The translations under genes were made by a program, and so were the position numbers. From positions 2,790,001-2,854,000 of the forward strand of contig NZ_CP071321.1 of assembly GCF_017309585.1 (NCBI RefSeq): a stretch of 64,000 nt of DNA, read 5' to 3'. Shown here piece after piece: positions 17,925 to 27,328 of the stretch; the stretch's first letter is position 1, and each line of letters starts with the position of its first letter. Source of the DNA: Nitrogeniibacter aestuarii. Lineage in GTDB: Bacteria > Pseudomonadota > Gammaproteobacteria > Burkholderiales > Rhodocyclaceae. The notes beneath the pieces were generated by a model that was not told where the DNA came from, did no database searches, and saw nothing but the letters and a program-made list of their open reading frames with translations.

Positions 17925-18785
17925 TCAACCCTTGCGACTCTTGACGTCTTCCTCCAGCTCGAGGAAGGTCGGACGATCACCGGAGAACAGCACCTTGCGG
18001 CCGAATTCGATGGCCACCTGCGGCGCGTAGCCGTTCATGCTGGCCAGCAGAACCACTTTCATGACCTCGTAGATCTTGCCGCTCTCCTCCACCTTCTGTT
18101 CCATCTGGCCGGCGATCGGCGCGACGAAACCGTAGGAGACGAGAATACCGAGGAAGGTACCGACCAGCGCACCACCGATCATCTTGCCGAGCACGGCCGG
18201 CGGCTGGCCCACCGAACCCATCACGTTCACCACGCCCATCACCGCCACCACGATACCGAAGGCAGGAACGGAGTCCGCGACCTTCGAGACCACATGTGCC
18301 GGGCCGTGAGCCTCCACATGGTGGGTCTCGATCTCCATGTCCATGAGGTTTTCAATCTCGAAGGCATTGAGGTTGCCGCCCACCATCATCCGCAGGTAGT
18401 CCGTGAGGAATTCACAGGCATGGTGGTCATGCAGGAAGTTGGGGTACTTGGAAAAGATGGCGCTGGCTTCCGCGTTTTCGATGTCCGCTTCGATGGACAT
18501 CAGGCCTTCCTTTCGTACCTTCGAGAGAATCTCGTACATGAGCGCCAGAGCGTCCATGTAGTACTGCTTGTTATAGGGCGAGCCCTTGAGGACGCCGGGG
18601 AGTGCCGCGACCGTCCCCTTGATCGCCTTGATGCCGTTGCCCGCCACGAACCCCCCGATCATCAGCCCGACAATGGCGACGTATTCGGTCGGCACCCACA
18701 GGGCGGCCAGGGAGCCGTGCACCGCGTAGGTGCCCAGCGAAGCTGCAAGTACGATCACGTATCCGATGATGAGAAACATCGCCAC
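17925..18785 (-). CDS. motA: Flagellar stator protein MotA
   Basis: 286 aa with four hydrophobic helices: about 5-25, 30-50, then ADSVPAFGIVVAVMGVV and VGTFLGILVSYGFVAPIA. The large cytoplasmic loop between helices 2 and 3 contains the conserved RKEGLMSIE. The Pro in the VPAFGIV helix is the conserved one facing the MotB Asp. It is preceded by flhDC but separated from it by an intrinsic terminator, so it probably has its own promoter in 18786-18980. Confidence 0.96.
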   Translation of the reverse strand: MAMFLIIGYVIVLAASLGTYAVHGSLAALWVPTEYVAIVGLMIGGFVAGNGIKAIKGTVAALPGVLKGSPYNKQYYMDALALMYEILSKVRKEGLMSIEADIENAEASAIFSKYPNFLHDHHACEFLTDYLRMMVGGNLNAFEIENLMDMEIETHHVEAHGPAHVVSKVADSVPAFGIVVAVMGVVNVMGSVGQPPAVLGKMIGGALVGTFLGILVSYGFVAPIAGQMEQKVEESGKIYEVMKVVLLASMNGYAPQVAIEFGRKVLFSGDRPTFLELEEDVKSRKG

Positions 18786-18982
18786 AACCCTTGTTCTTCT
18801 GATCGATCAGGCGGTCGGTAGACCCTCTCCGGGGCGCACCTGCTGGCACGGCCCCGCCTTCCCTCCTGCTATCGACACTGCCACGCAAAACTTGAGCGCC
18901 CGAACAGGGAGAAGCCCCCGCCCAACGGGGCATCCAGCATGGTGCGCACGGTCCCGATGCGTATGCCCGGATACTGGCGGGC

Positions 18983-19010
18983 AAAAAAAAACCGCCGGTG
19001 GAACCGGCGG
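18983..19010 (-). terminator. Intrinsic terminator after flhC
   Basis: Read on the minus strand, a GC-rich stem ccgccggt/accggcgg with a short loop is followed by a run of nine T. It lies 31 bases past the flhC stop and separates the flhDC transcript from motAB. Confidence 0.92.
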
Positions 19011-19040
19011 TATGGAACCCCTTGCTGAGCAAGGAGGAGG

Positions 19041-19598
19041 TCAGACCATGGCAGTACTACGATCAGCTGCAGTTGCCTTCTTGGAGCGGCGACCCTTTCC
19101 GGCCCGCGAAGGCATGTTGCAAAGACCACATACGTATTCATGCGTCGGGTCATACGCATGCGCGACGTATTTACCACCGCAGCACGTGCAGGTGGCCTCT
19201 TGCAGCAAGTCGGCATCGAAGAAGCGCACCAGCGTCCACGCACGGGTGAGGCTGAGCACATCTTCCAGTCCCTCGGCCTCGATCTGATTCATGTACAGGC
19301 GGTAGGCCTTGAGAATCGCATCCAGGTCGGGGAGCCCTGCCGTGTCCTTCATGAATCTGAAGTAGGACATGAACAGGGACGAGTGAACATTCGGCTGCCA
19401 GGTCATGAACCAGTCGGTCGAGAACGGCAGCATGCCCTTGGGGGGCGAAACACCACGAACTTCCTTGTACAGCTTGAGCAGGCGTTCGCGGGAGAGTTTG
19501 GTTTCCGATTCGAGCATCTGCATGCGTGCACCGAGGCGGATCATGTCCACCGCACGCTGGATGTCTTCGGCTTCGGCCAGGACGCTTTTATTACGCAT
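19041..19598 (-). CDS. flhC: Flagellar master regulator FlhC
   Basis: 185 aa subunit of the FlhD4C2 activator of class II flagellar promoters. The C-terminal half carries the zinc-binding cysteines (CTCCGG, then CGLC about 20 residues later). IRLGARMQMLESET and LYKEVRGVSPPKGMLPFS are strongly conserved FlhC segments. It lies 18 bases after flhD. Confidence 0.95.
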   Translation of the reverse strand: MRNKSVLAEAEDIQRAVDMIRLGARMQMLESETKLSRERLLKLYKEVRGVSPPKGMLPFSTDWFMTWQPNVHSSLFMSYFRFMKDTAGLPDLDAILKAYRLYMNQIEAEGLEDVLSLTRAWTLVRFFDADLLQEATCTCCGGKYVAHAYDPTHEYVCGLCNMPSRAGKGRRSKKATAADRSTAMV

Positions 19599-19616
19599 GG
19601 GTTCGACTCCGCGTGA

Positions 19617-19934
19617 TCAGGCCAGTCTTTCGACCGGCTGTCCGGCAGCAAGAATGGCGGCATGGAGCGCCGAGGTCGACGCGTCACGGCCCTTGCCTGT
19701 GAGCATGTCGAGCAAGGCGGTATCGTCGAAGCGGAAACGGCACAGGACCATCTGGGTACCGGCCATGCGCGCGATCTGGGAGGTGGAGAGACCTTCGATC
19801 AACTCGGCCACTTCGGCCGAGATACCGAGGCGGAACATGGCTTCTTCGCGATCCTCGCGAACCATCTGCTGGGCCAGCATCAGGTAGGCGAGATTCAGCT
19901 CCCTGATTTCTTCCTGCATGTCCATGCTATTCAT
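19617..19934 (-). CDS. flhD: Flagellar master regulator FlhD
   Basis: 105 aa partner of FlhC. LNLAYLMLAQQMVREDREEAMFRLGI is the conserved dimerisation region (start near residue 14), followed by a helix-turn-helix-like stretch and ARMAGTQMVLCRFRFDD. The ATG at 19934 follows GGAGGT with 6-base spacing. Presence of flhDC implies the enteric/betaproteobacterial style of flagellar control rather than FleQ. Confidence 0.95.
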   Translation of the reverse strand: MNSMDMQEEIRELNLAYLMLAQQMVREDREEAMFRLGISAEVAELIEGLSTSQIARMAGTQMVLCRFRFDDTALLDMLTGKGRDASTSALHAAILAAGQPVERLA

Positions 19935-20011
19935 CTAGACCTCCGGGCGTCACGCGTTGTTCGCGTTTGTCTTCATCGTGGGGGTCATTGTGCTGGCAGG
20001 CAAAAAGTAAC

Positions 20012-20053
20012 GGTATCGGCGGGGTTTGTAAGATGACGTAACAAGCGTCTTAC
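20012..20053 (-). promoter_or_regulatory. Inverted repeat and GCCGATAC element upstream of flhD
   Basis: GTAAGA-TG-ACG and CGTCTTAC form an imperfect inverted repeat at 20028-20053. Next to it, on the minus strand, is GCCGATAC, which matches the sigma-28 -10 consensus in 7 of 8 bases but lacks a TAAA 15 bases upstream. Either an operator/promoter for flhDC or a weak terminator for the EAL gene ending at 20100. Confidence 0.3.
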
Positions 20054-20099
20054 CCCTTGATGTAAGAACTTGTCCTACACGATGCCTGATACCAGTGGG

Positions 20100-21842
20100 T
20101 CAGCCGGCGCCTTGCTGAGCCTCGAGTCGCTCCAGCAGGAGGGAAGACTGCATGGGTTTTCCGAAGTAATAGCCCTGGAAGAACTCGCAGTGCTCGCGCC
20201 GCAGGATCTCGACCTGGGCCTCGCTCTCGACGCCTTCGGCAATGGTCGATCGGCGCATGCTGTGCGCCAGGGCGATGATGGCCCGCACGATGGCCGCGTC
20301 CTCCTCGTCGGTGGTCAGATCGCGCACGAAGGACTGGTCGATCTTGATCACGTCGATGGGAAAGCGCTTGAGGTAGGACAACGACGAGTAACCGGTGCCG
20401 AAGTCATCCACCGAAATGCGCACCCCCATGTTGTGAAGCGCGCGCAGCATGCCGGCAGTGGATTCGGCGTCCTGCATCAGGGAGGATTCGGTGATCTCCA
20501 GCATCAGGCTTTCGGCCCGCAGGCGCGTCTGGCGCAAGGTGTCCCGCACCGTTTCGAGCAACTTCGGTTGCGCGAACTGGATGGCCGACACGTTGATCGA
20601 CACATGCATGTCGGTGAAACCGGCCTGGTGCCACAAGCGGCAGCAGCGAGCCGCCTCGCGCATCACCCATTCGCCAATGTCGACGATCAGTCCGGATTCA
20701 TCGGCAATGGAAATGAATCGGTCAGGCGGAATCCGGCCCAGTCGCGGATGATTCCAGCGCACCAGCGCCTCGGCACTGACAATGCGCCCGCTCGCCGCAT
20801 CCATGACCGGTTGAAACTCGAGAAACAGCTCGCTGCGCTCCACCGCGTGACGCAGATCCGCCTCAAGCGCGACCCGCTCGGCAGAGGCCGTGTTCATGGC
20901 CCGATCATAGAAGCGATAGGCATTGCCCCCGCCCTGCTTTGCCTTGGCGCTCGCGGTCTCCGCGTGCATCAGCAAATCGTAGATCTGCGTGCCATCGGTT
21001 GGCACCAGCGAGATGCCGATACTGGGGGTGAGAAACAGTTCGATGCCGTCTTTGACAAAAGGCGCCTCGAAGGCTTTCATGATCCAGCGGGCGAACACCT
21101 CGGCACTGGCGCGCTCGCCGATGCCCGGCACGAACACGCCAAAGGCGTTGCCTCCCAGGCGCGCCAGGATCACGTCGGCATTGAGCACTTCGTCGAGCCG
21201 CAGGCTGACCTGACGCAGCACCTCGTTGCCGGCCTCCCAGCCAAAGCTGGCATTCACACGCAAGAAGCGGTCGATGTCCACCGTCAGCAGCGCCCCGCGT
21301 GCCGAGCGCCCACGCTCGGCAGCCTCATCGAGCCAGGCGGACACACGCTCGCAGAACATGTGCTGGTTGGGCAGGCCCGTCAGCTTGTCGAAGTTGGCCA
21401 GGCGCTGGATGCGGTCGTCAGCCTGGCGGGCTGCACGACGCGCTTCGGCACCGCGCAGTTCGCGTTCGATGACCGGCACGAGACGCTCGTAGCGCCCCTT
21501 TTCGATCACATCGTGCACGCCGTCGTACATGGCCGAGGTGGCCAGTTCGTCGGCAATATGCCCCGAATGGATGATGAAGGGAATGTCGCGGCCGCTGTGT
21601 TTGAGCACCTCATAGGCCCCCAGCGCGTCGAACCCCGGCATGTTGTGATCGGAGATCACCAGATCCCAGGTGTCGTCGGTGAGTGCGGCCGCCATGTCGA
21701 GCGGATTGTCCACGCGTCGATAGTCGATGACCACGCCCCGCTGCCCCAGCTCAGCCTTGAGCAGATAGGCATCGTCTTCCGAATCGTCCACGATCAGCGC
21801 GTGGATCGGATCTTCCAACTTGGGAGCGAGGTTGTAACTCAT
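20100..21842 (-). CDS. Response regulator REC-GGDEF(degenerate)-EAL, c-di-GMP phosphodiesterase
   Basis: 580 aa. Receiver (ALIVDDSEDDAYLL; acceptor Asp in LVISDHNMPGFDA), GGDEF domain in which the signature is GGNAF and therefore probably inactive for cyclase, and a complete EAL domain. The EAL catalytic set is all present: EALVRWNHP, NVSAIQF, ITESSL, DDFGTGYSSL, VIKIDQSF and EGVES. It should hydrolyse c-di-GMP under control of a phosphorelay. Its position just upstream of flhDC suggests a role in the motile/sessile switch (inference). It starts 51 bases after the HDOD-GGDEF gene. Confidence 0.92.
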   Translation of the reverse strand: MSYNLAPKLEDPIHALIVDDSEDDAYLLKAELGQRGVVIDYRRVDNPLDMAAALTDDTWDLVISDHNMPGFDALGAYEVLKHSGRDIPFIIHSGHIADELATSAMYDGVHDVIEKGRYERLVPVIERELRGAEARRAARQADDRIQRLANFDKLTGLPNQHMFCERVSAWLDEAAERGRSARGALLTVDIDRFLRVNASFGWEAGNEVLRQVSLRLDEVLNADVILARLGGNAFGVFVPGIGERASAEVFARWIMKAFEAPFVKDGIELFLTPSIGISLVPTDGTQIYDLLMHAETASAKAKQGGGNAYRFYDRAMNTASAERVALEADLRHAVERSELFLEFQPVMDAASGRIVSAEALVRWNHPRLGRIPPDRFISIADESGLIVDIGEWVMREAARCCRLWHQAGFTDMHVSINVSAIQFAQPKLLETVRDTLRQTRLRAESLMLEITESSLMQDAESTAGMLRALHNMGVRISVDDFGTGYSSLSYLKRFPIDVIKIDQSFVRDLTTDEEDAAIVRAIIALAHSMRRSTIAEGVESEAQVEILRREHCEFFQGYYFGKPMQSSLLLERLEAQQGAG

Positions 21843-21893
21843 TTACACATACCGGTGAAGCGAACGGACGGCCTTTGGAAAATTAGCGGCGCG

Positions 21894-23912
21894 TCATATC
21901 TGTTCTTGAGCCTTTGGCGTACCGTCCGTCGCCGAATCAACGACGGACAGCTGAGGCGCTGCGCCGGGTGCGTGTTGCACCGTCGCCACCTGATTCCGGC
22001 CCTGAGCCTTGGCCACGTAAGCGCCCTGATCCGCACGCTTGATCATGGCATCGGCGTCCGCCATGCTGCTGTCGCGCTGCGCCACGCCGACGCTGATGGA
22101 GGTGCGCAGTCGCAACCCATTGACGGACACTTCGTTGGCATGGACCGCCAGCCTGATGCGCTCGGCGCATCGCATGGCGGCCTGCAGATCGGTGTCCGGG
22201 CACAACACCAGGAACTCGTCCCCCCCGGTCCGCGCCACCACGTCCTGGGATCTCAAGCTGGCATTGATGCCCGCCGAGGCATGTTTGAGCACCGCATCGC
22301 CCACGTCGTGACCGTGCGTATCGTTGATCTGCTTGAAGCTGTCCAGATCGATCACCATGCACGAGAGCGGCCGACGCGAGCGGATCGAGGCTGCCCACTC
22401 CTGCCCGACACGGTCGATGGCATAGCGCCGATTGCGCAAGCCGGTGAGCTGGTCGGTCAGCGCCACCTCCTGGAGTCGACGATTGGTGACCGCCAGTTCG
22501 GCGGCAAAGCGCCGGATCTCTTCCCGATCTCGCTCGATCTCCTGCTGCAGGCGGATGACACGATGACCGGCACGAAGTCGTGCCGCCAGCACCCGGCTGC
22601 GGATCGGCTTGGAGATGAAGTCATCGACGCCGTTCTCGAAGGCCTCGATGAGTCGCTCATCATCCTCCACAGAGGTCAGCAGAAGAATGTAGATCGCACG
22701 CCCGATCCGCGTCTGACGCAAGGCGCGGGTCAGCGCCACGCCATCAAGTTCGGGGAGCTGGGCGTCGACCAGCATCATCTGGGGCTGCACTTCCAGTGCC
22801 AGTTCAAGGCCATGGCGACCATCGTCGGATTCGAAGACACGATGTCCGGCGCGTTCAAGCACGCCACGCAGAGCGTTGCGCACCTCGGAGCTGCGCTCGA
22901 CCACCACCACGCGCATCGAGACGCCCGAACTGGGTGACATCGCGGCGTCACCCCCTTCCCCACCTGCGCCCCGGCCATCGGATCGGCCTTTTGCGCCGGC
23001 GCGCCGTGATTGTTCCGAGGGAATGGGCGCATGGGTGGCCACCTGAAGCATCTTGCCCCACTCCACCCAGGCCCGAGTCACCTCGCCAATCATGGTATCG
23101 AGTGCCGCAGCGTCCAGACCCACCTTGGCCGCGACGCGTTCGAGGTGCTCCTTGAGCACCGGACGCGCGGCCGGGTCAGCCAAGCAATATTGCGCAATCT
23201 CGGAGGCAATGTAGGCCGTTTCGAGCACCGACGCATCACGCCCGTGCTCCTCGAACGGCGCACCGGATGGCGCCTCGAAGTGAAACGCCACCTCCTGAAA
23301 CACCTTCGGCATGCCCCAGTCGCCCAGCATGGCTGCGCTCAGATCGCGGTGCGACATCGCAAAGGCCTCGCGCTCTAGGCGCACCAGCCCTTCGACGTCG
23401 CTGGCGCGGGCTTCCACCAGCACTTCGCTGTATTCGGACGGGAACAGGGTCGCCATCGCCAACTCGCCGATCCGTGCCAGCAGACCGAGGCAGAACATTT
23501 CATCCGGCGATGCACAACGCAGTCGCTTGGCCAGCATCTGGCAACTGATTGCCATGAGCAAGGCGCCGGACCAGTAACGGTCGTAATCGAAATGCTCGCA
23601 GCGGCCGTTGCGGTAGTTGGACAACAGGGAGAAGCCCAGCGCCATGTTGCGCACTGCCGGCAAGCCCACCACCATCAGGGCATCCTGAACGGACACGATC
23701 GGGCGCCCCGGCAGCAACGCGGCACCGTTGGCCGCCTTGACCAGTCGCCCGACAAAGGCCGGATCGGTCTTGATGACGCGCGCCAGTTCGGCCAGCGACA
23801 GATCATCCTTCCGCGTCAGCCGAATAATGGCCAGCGCCGAGCCCTTGGGCGAGGGCAGATCGCCCGAGGCCTTCAGCTGCTGCAATTGGGTAATGTCGAT
23901 TGGAGGCGACAT
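21894..23912 (-). CDS. HDOD-REC-GGDEF diguanylate cyclase
   Basis: 672 aa. N-terminal HDOD domain (about 10-275; LAELARVIKTDPAFVGRLVKAAN), a low-complexity linker, a receiver domain (VVVVERSSEVR, acceptor Asp in MLVDAQLPELDG; the second acidic residue of the usual DD pair is Glu-Arg here), and a GGDEF domain with an intact GGDEF and an RSQD I-site 5 residues before it, so c-di-GMP synthesis with product inhibition is expected. The HDOD-REC-GGDEF combination pairs an unknown HDOD function with c-di-GMP output. It is divergent from the Nudix gene. Confidence 0.9.
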   Translation of the reverse strand: MSPPIDITQLQQLKASGDLPSPKGSALAIIRLTRKDDLSLAELARVIKTDPAFVGRLVKAANGAALLPGRPIVSVQDALMVVGLPAVRNMALGFSLLSNYRNGRCEHFDYDRYWSGALLMAISCQMLAKRLRCASPDEMFCLGLLARIGELAMATLFPSEYSEVLVEARASDVEGLVRLEREAFAMSHRDLSAAMLGDWGMPKVFQEVAFHFEAPSGAPFEEHGRDASVLETAYIASEIAQYCLADPAARPVLKEHLERVAAKVGLDAAALDTMIGEVTRAWVEWGKMLQVATHAPIPSEQSRRAGAKGRSDGRGAGGEGGDAAMSPSSGVSMRVVVVERSSEVRNALRGVLERAGHRVFESDDGRHGLELALEVQPQMMLVDAQLPELDGVALTRALRQTRIGRAIYILLLTSVEDDERLIEAFENGVDDFISKPIRSRVLAARLRAGHRVIRLQQEIERDREEIRRFAAELAVTNRRLQEVALTDQLTGLRNRRYAIDRVGQEWAASIRSRRPLSCMVIDLDSFKQINDTHGHDVGDAVLKHASAGINASLRSQDVVARTGGDEFLVLCPDTDLQAAMRCAERIRLAVHANEVSVNGLRLRTSISVGVAQRDSSMADADAMIKRADQGAYVAKAQGRNQVATVQHAPGAAPQLSVVDSATDGTPKAQEQI

Positions 23913-24113
23913 GCGCCGGGTACCATCCAGTCAGCCCCTCACCGGTGATCGGATCGGGAACAAATTCGTTGCCAGTTTCTACGGGTATTATGCGCCGGAC
24001 TTGAGACAAAATTTGACATCCCGGCATGCAAATTGCCCGAAATGAAAGCGTCGGCCCGACACCGTCCTCATGGGGTTGAACGCCTGCTAGAATGCGCAAA
24101 ACCGGAGACTTGA

Positions 24114-24662
24114 ATGAATTTCTGTTCCGCCTGTGGCGCCACTGTGAGCTTTAGGATCCCGCAAGGGGATTCGTTGCCGCGCCATGTCTGCGACACCTGC
24201 GGCGAAATTCACTACTCCAACCCCAAACTGGTGGTTGGCGCCGTCGCCGAACACGAGGGCAAGATCCTGCTGTGTCGCCGGGCCATCGAACCGCGACTGG
24301 GGCTGTGGACACTCCCCGCCGGCTTCATGGAAAACAGCGAAACCACGGCCGATGCCGCTGCACGCGAGACCCTTGAAGAGGCCTGCGCCCGCATCGAGGT
24401 CGTCGACGCGTTTTCCATGGTGAGCATTCCGCACATCAGTCAGGTGCATCTGTTCTACCGCGCGCGCCTGCCCGAGCCGGTGTTCGCCCCGGGCGAAGAA
24501 TCGCTTGACGTGGCACTGTTCGACGAACAGGACATTCCGTGGGACGAACTGGCGTTCCGATCCGTGCGACTTGCACTCGAACACTATCTGGCGGACCGCC
24601 GCGCGGGCCGCTTCATCTTTCATTCCGACGACCTGGCCATGGAGCCGGTGAAAAGCATGTGA
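24114..24662 (+). CDS. Zinc-ribbon Nudix hydrolase
   Basis: 182 aa. An N-terminal zinc ribbon (CSACG ... CDTCG) precedes a Nudix domain whose box follows GX5EX7REXXEE (G of GFMENSE to RETLEE), with Cys in place of the usual Gly after the last Glu. It probably hydrolyses a nucleoside-diphosphate derivative such as NADH or ADP-ribose; the substrate cannot be told from sequence. Monocistronic, divergent from the GGDEF gene. Confidence 0.88.
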   Translation: MNFCSACGATVSFRIPQGDSLPRHVCDTCGEIHYSNPKLVVGAVAEHEGKILLCRRAIEPRLGLWTLPAGFMENSETTADAAARETLEEACARIEVVDAFSMVSIPHISQVHLFYRARLPEPVFAPGEESLDVALFDEQDIPWDELAFRSVRLALEHYLADRRAGRFIFHSDDLAMEPVKSM

Positions 24663-24749
24663 CCCAAGGAACCGGACACGCCGTTTCCTGATCGAACCCG
24701 TTAGGCCGACGCATTGCCCGATGCGTCATCGCAGGAGGAACGACGCATC

Positions 24750-25373
24750 ATGCACGCGGTGGATGTTTCCGATGTTCTGATCGGCACAGGCCGATCCCGA
24801 CGCCCCTGGATTCTCACGCTCGACATCAATGGTCGCCCGCATCGCTGGGTCAGCTGGCAGGCAGCGTGCACCTATCACGCCCGCGGCATGGTGGCCTGGT
24901 CAATCGGTGACGAAGCCTTTCGCATCCTCGGCGGCACCAGCCGGATCACCGGCCAGCGCTCTTCCATGAGCAGCCAGAGCATCATTGCCATCAAGGGTCG
25001 CGCGCTACGCCCGGCCAGCTTCAGGCAGGTACCGCCCCTGAGCAACCGGGAGCTGTTCCGCCGCGATCGCCATACCTGTGCCTATTGCGGCACCACGCTG
25101 CCCGGCGCGCAACTGACCCGCGATCATGTGGAACCGGTCTCGCGCGGCGGGCGCGACGTGTGGATGAACGTGGTCACCGCCTGCCGCCACTGCAACCAGA
25201 AAAAGGACAACAAGCGCCCCGAGCAGGCCGGCATGGCCTTGTTGTATGCCCCTTACGTGCCCAACAAGGCCGAATTCCTCATCCTGTCGAACCGCAACAT
25301 TCTGGCCGACCAGATGGACTTTCTGCTCCAGCATCTGCCCTCGCAAAGCCGGGTGCGCGATCTGGACGCCTGA
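24750..25373 (+). CDS. HNH endonuclease family protein
   Basis: 207 aa from the ATG at 24750, which is preceded by AGGAGGAA. The HNH module (about 105-150) shows CAYCG, RDHVEPVSRGG, then MNVVTACRHCNQKK, with two Cys-x-x-Cys pairs and the catalytic DH. Genes of this type are widespread single-copy chromosomal genes, so a housekeeping nuclease or nickase is as likely as a mobile one. A perfect 7-bp inverted repeat (gacgcat/atgcgtc, 24708-24727) lies just before the ribosome site. Confidence 0.85.
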   Translation: MHAVDVSDVLIGTGRSRRPWILTLDINGRPHRWVSWQAACTYHARGMVAWSIGDEAFRILGGTSRITGQRSSMSSQSIIAIKGRALRPASFRQVPPLSNRELFRRDRHTCAYCGTTLPGAQLTRDHVEPVSRGGRDVWMNVVTACRHCNQKKDNKRPEQAGMALLYAPYVPNKAEFLILSNRNILADQMDFLLQHLPSQSRVRDLDA

Positions 25374-25394
25374 CCACCCGGCGCCCAGTCTGGC

Positions 25395-27272
25395 TCACGT
25401 TGCGGTCGCGGGCGCATCCGGCAAGTCGGGCTTGATGTCGGCGGTCTTGGCCGGGCCTGTCTTGGCCGCGCGTTTCGGGATCTCGGCCGGATCCGGATCG
25501 ATCATCGCCAAAACCACCCAGCCCGCCTTGGGCACCACGGTGTTCTCATCGATAAACACCTCGATCTTGCCCTTTGGATCAAGCGCAAACAGCGGCGTGG
25601 CGCGGTCGCCGTACTTTTCGCAGAACTGCTCGAAACCGAAGGTTTCGGAAATATTGGTCTGACGAATTTCGCCCCCGCGCGCCAGACGACGCGACAGGTC
25701 GACAAAGGTGGCCTTCTCCCCGAATGCCCACTGTCCGCCACCGGTCGAGACGCTCTTGCGCCCTTTTTCGACCTGACTGACCCGCAGCGCGTAGGTCCGC
25801 TTCGGGCCGAAATAGGCACGAAAACGGGTACATGCCAGTTCGTTCAGATGCTCATCGGCCGTCAACGCGAGCACGCGCCCCAGGCCCGAGGTGTCGAGAT
25901 AGACCTCGGCGTGCTCGGAGAGCGGGTTGCCGTAGTAGGTCTTCAACCCCGCCATGCGCGCACGGCTCACGTTGTCCCACAGGGTATCGGTCAGGCGGAC
26001 CGACACGTCCTGCTGGGACAGTGCCTGCGCAATGGCGCGCGCCAACGGATTGGCGCCGACGATCAGAAAGCCGCCTGAGCCGGGTTCCGCCACCTTGAGG
26101 GCACGGGCCAGCGGCCCGGCCGTCAGGCTCTGCAACACGACCGTACCGATGATGACCACAAAGGTCAGCGGCACCAGCATCTCGGCCTTTTCAAACCCCT
26201 GCTGCTCAAGCTGAATGGAAAACAAGGCCACCACGGCGGCAGCCACGATGCCTCGCGGGGCGATCCAGCCCAGGAGCGCGCGCTCGCGCCAGTTGAGCGT
26301 CGAGCCTTTGGTGGCAAAAAGCACCTTGATCGGACGCGCCACGAACTGCATGACCAGGAACACCTGCACAGCCACCCAGCCCAGCTCCTGAAGCAGCCCC
26401 AGATCGAGGCGCGCGGCGAGCAGAATGAACAGCGCCGTGATCAGCAGCAGGCTGAGGCTTTCCTTGAACGCCAGAATCTCTTCGACCGGCACCCCCTTGC
26501 GGTTGGCCAGATAGATCCCCATCACCGTCACGGCCAGCAGACCCGATTCCATCGCCAGCGCATTGGACAGCGCAAACGCGCCCATCACCGACGCCAGGGT
26601 GGCCACATTGAACAGATAGTGCGGAAACCAGTCCCGGCGCAGCGCTTCGCCGAGGAAGTAACCCACTGCGATCCCCACGAGCATGCCCGAGGCAATCAGC
26701 TTGAAGAAGGTCATGAAGGTTTCGACCACGGCACCACCGGCGCTGGTCGACACCAGGAATTCATACACCAGCACCGCCAGCAAGGCGCCGATCGGGTCGA
26801 TGATGATGCCCTCCCAGCGCAGGATACTGGCCACCTTGGCCGTGGGCCGAACGGTGCGGAGCATGGGCTGAATGACGGTCGGGCCGGTCACCACCATGAC
26901 CGCACCGAACAGGATGGCGATCCCCGGCGGAAACTCGGCCAGCCACCACGCCGCAAAGGCCGTGATGGTCCAGGTGAACAACATGCCGGTGGTCACGAAT
27001 CGCCGCACCACCTTCTCGAGGCCGGCGATTTCGGAAAACTTGAGCGTCAGACTCCCCTCGAACAGAATCACCGACACCGCCAGCGACACGAAGGGAAAGA
27101 GCAGATCGCCCAGCAGCGCATCCGGGTCCAGCCAGCCAATGACCGGCCCCACCAGAATCCCGCTGATGAGCAGGAACAGAATCGCCGGAAGGCGCATCCG
27201 CCAGGCAAGCCATTGGCAGGCGCCGCCGATCACGGCAATACCGGCCAGCAGGACAATGATGTGTTCCGACAC
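25395..27272 (-). CDS. CPA1-type Na+/H+ antiporter with cytosolic TrkA-N domain
   Basis: 625 aa. Eleven to thirteen hydrophobic helices fill the first 400 residues, including GIIIDPIGALLAVLVYEF with the conserved Asp, and FVSLAVSVILFEGSLTL. The C-terminal cytosolic part begins with a Rossmann nucleotide-binding fold (GGFLIVGANPLARAIAQAL), giving NhaP/KefB-like regulation. I choose the GTG at 27272 because AGAGGA lies 9 bases upstream; the ATG 45 bases earlier has no site. Likely role in pH and Na+/K+ homeostasis. Confidence 0.88.
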   Translation of the reverse strand: MSEHIIVLLAGIAVIGGACQWLAWRMRLPAILFLLISGILVGPVIGWLDPDALLGDLLFPFVSLAVSVILFEGSLTLKFSEIAGLEKVVRRFVTTGMLFTWTITAFAAWWLAEFPPGIAILFGAVMVVTGPTVIQPMLRTVRPTAKVASILRWEGIIIDPIGALLAVLVYEFLVSTSAGGAVVETFMTFFKLIASGMLVGIAVGYFLGEALRRDWFPHYLFNVATLASVMGAFALSNALAMESGLLAVTVMGIYLANRKGVPVEEILAFKESLSLLLITALFILLAARLDLGLLQELGWVAVQVFLVMQFVARPIKVLFATKGSTLNWRERALLGWIAPRGIVAAAVVALFSIQLEQQGFEKAEMLVPLTFVVIIGTVVLQSLTAGPLARALKVAEPGSGGFLIVGANPLARAIAQALSQQDVSVRLTDTLWDNVSRARMAGLKTYYGNPLSEHAEVYLDTSGLGRVLALTADEHLNELACTRFRAYFGPKRTYALRVSQVEKGRKSVSTGGGQWAFGEKATFVDLSRRLARGGEIRQTNISETFGFEQFCEKYGDRATPLFALDPKGKIEVFIDENTVVPKAGWVVLAMIDPDPAEIPKRAAKTGPAKTADIKPDLPDAPATAT

Positions 27273-27328
27273 TAGGCGATCCTCTCGCAGACGCTCAGAG
27301 GCGCCAGCATAATTCAAAAAAATTCATT

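Noticed and set aside
20070..22937. Long plus-strand open frame of 955 codons
   Set aside because: It is antisense to the two GGDEF proteins, His/Gln-rich and without domains; an effect of GC-rich codon use.
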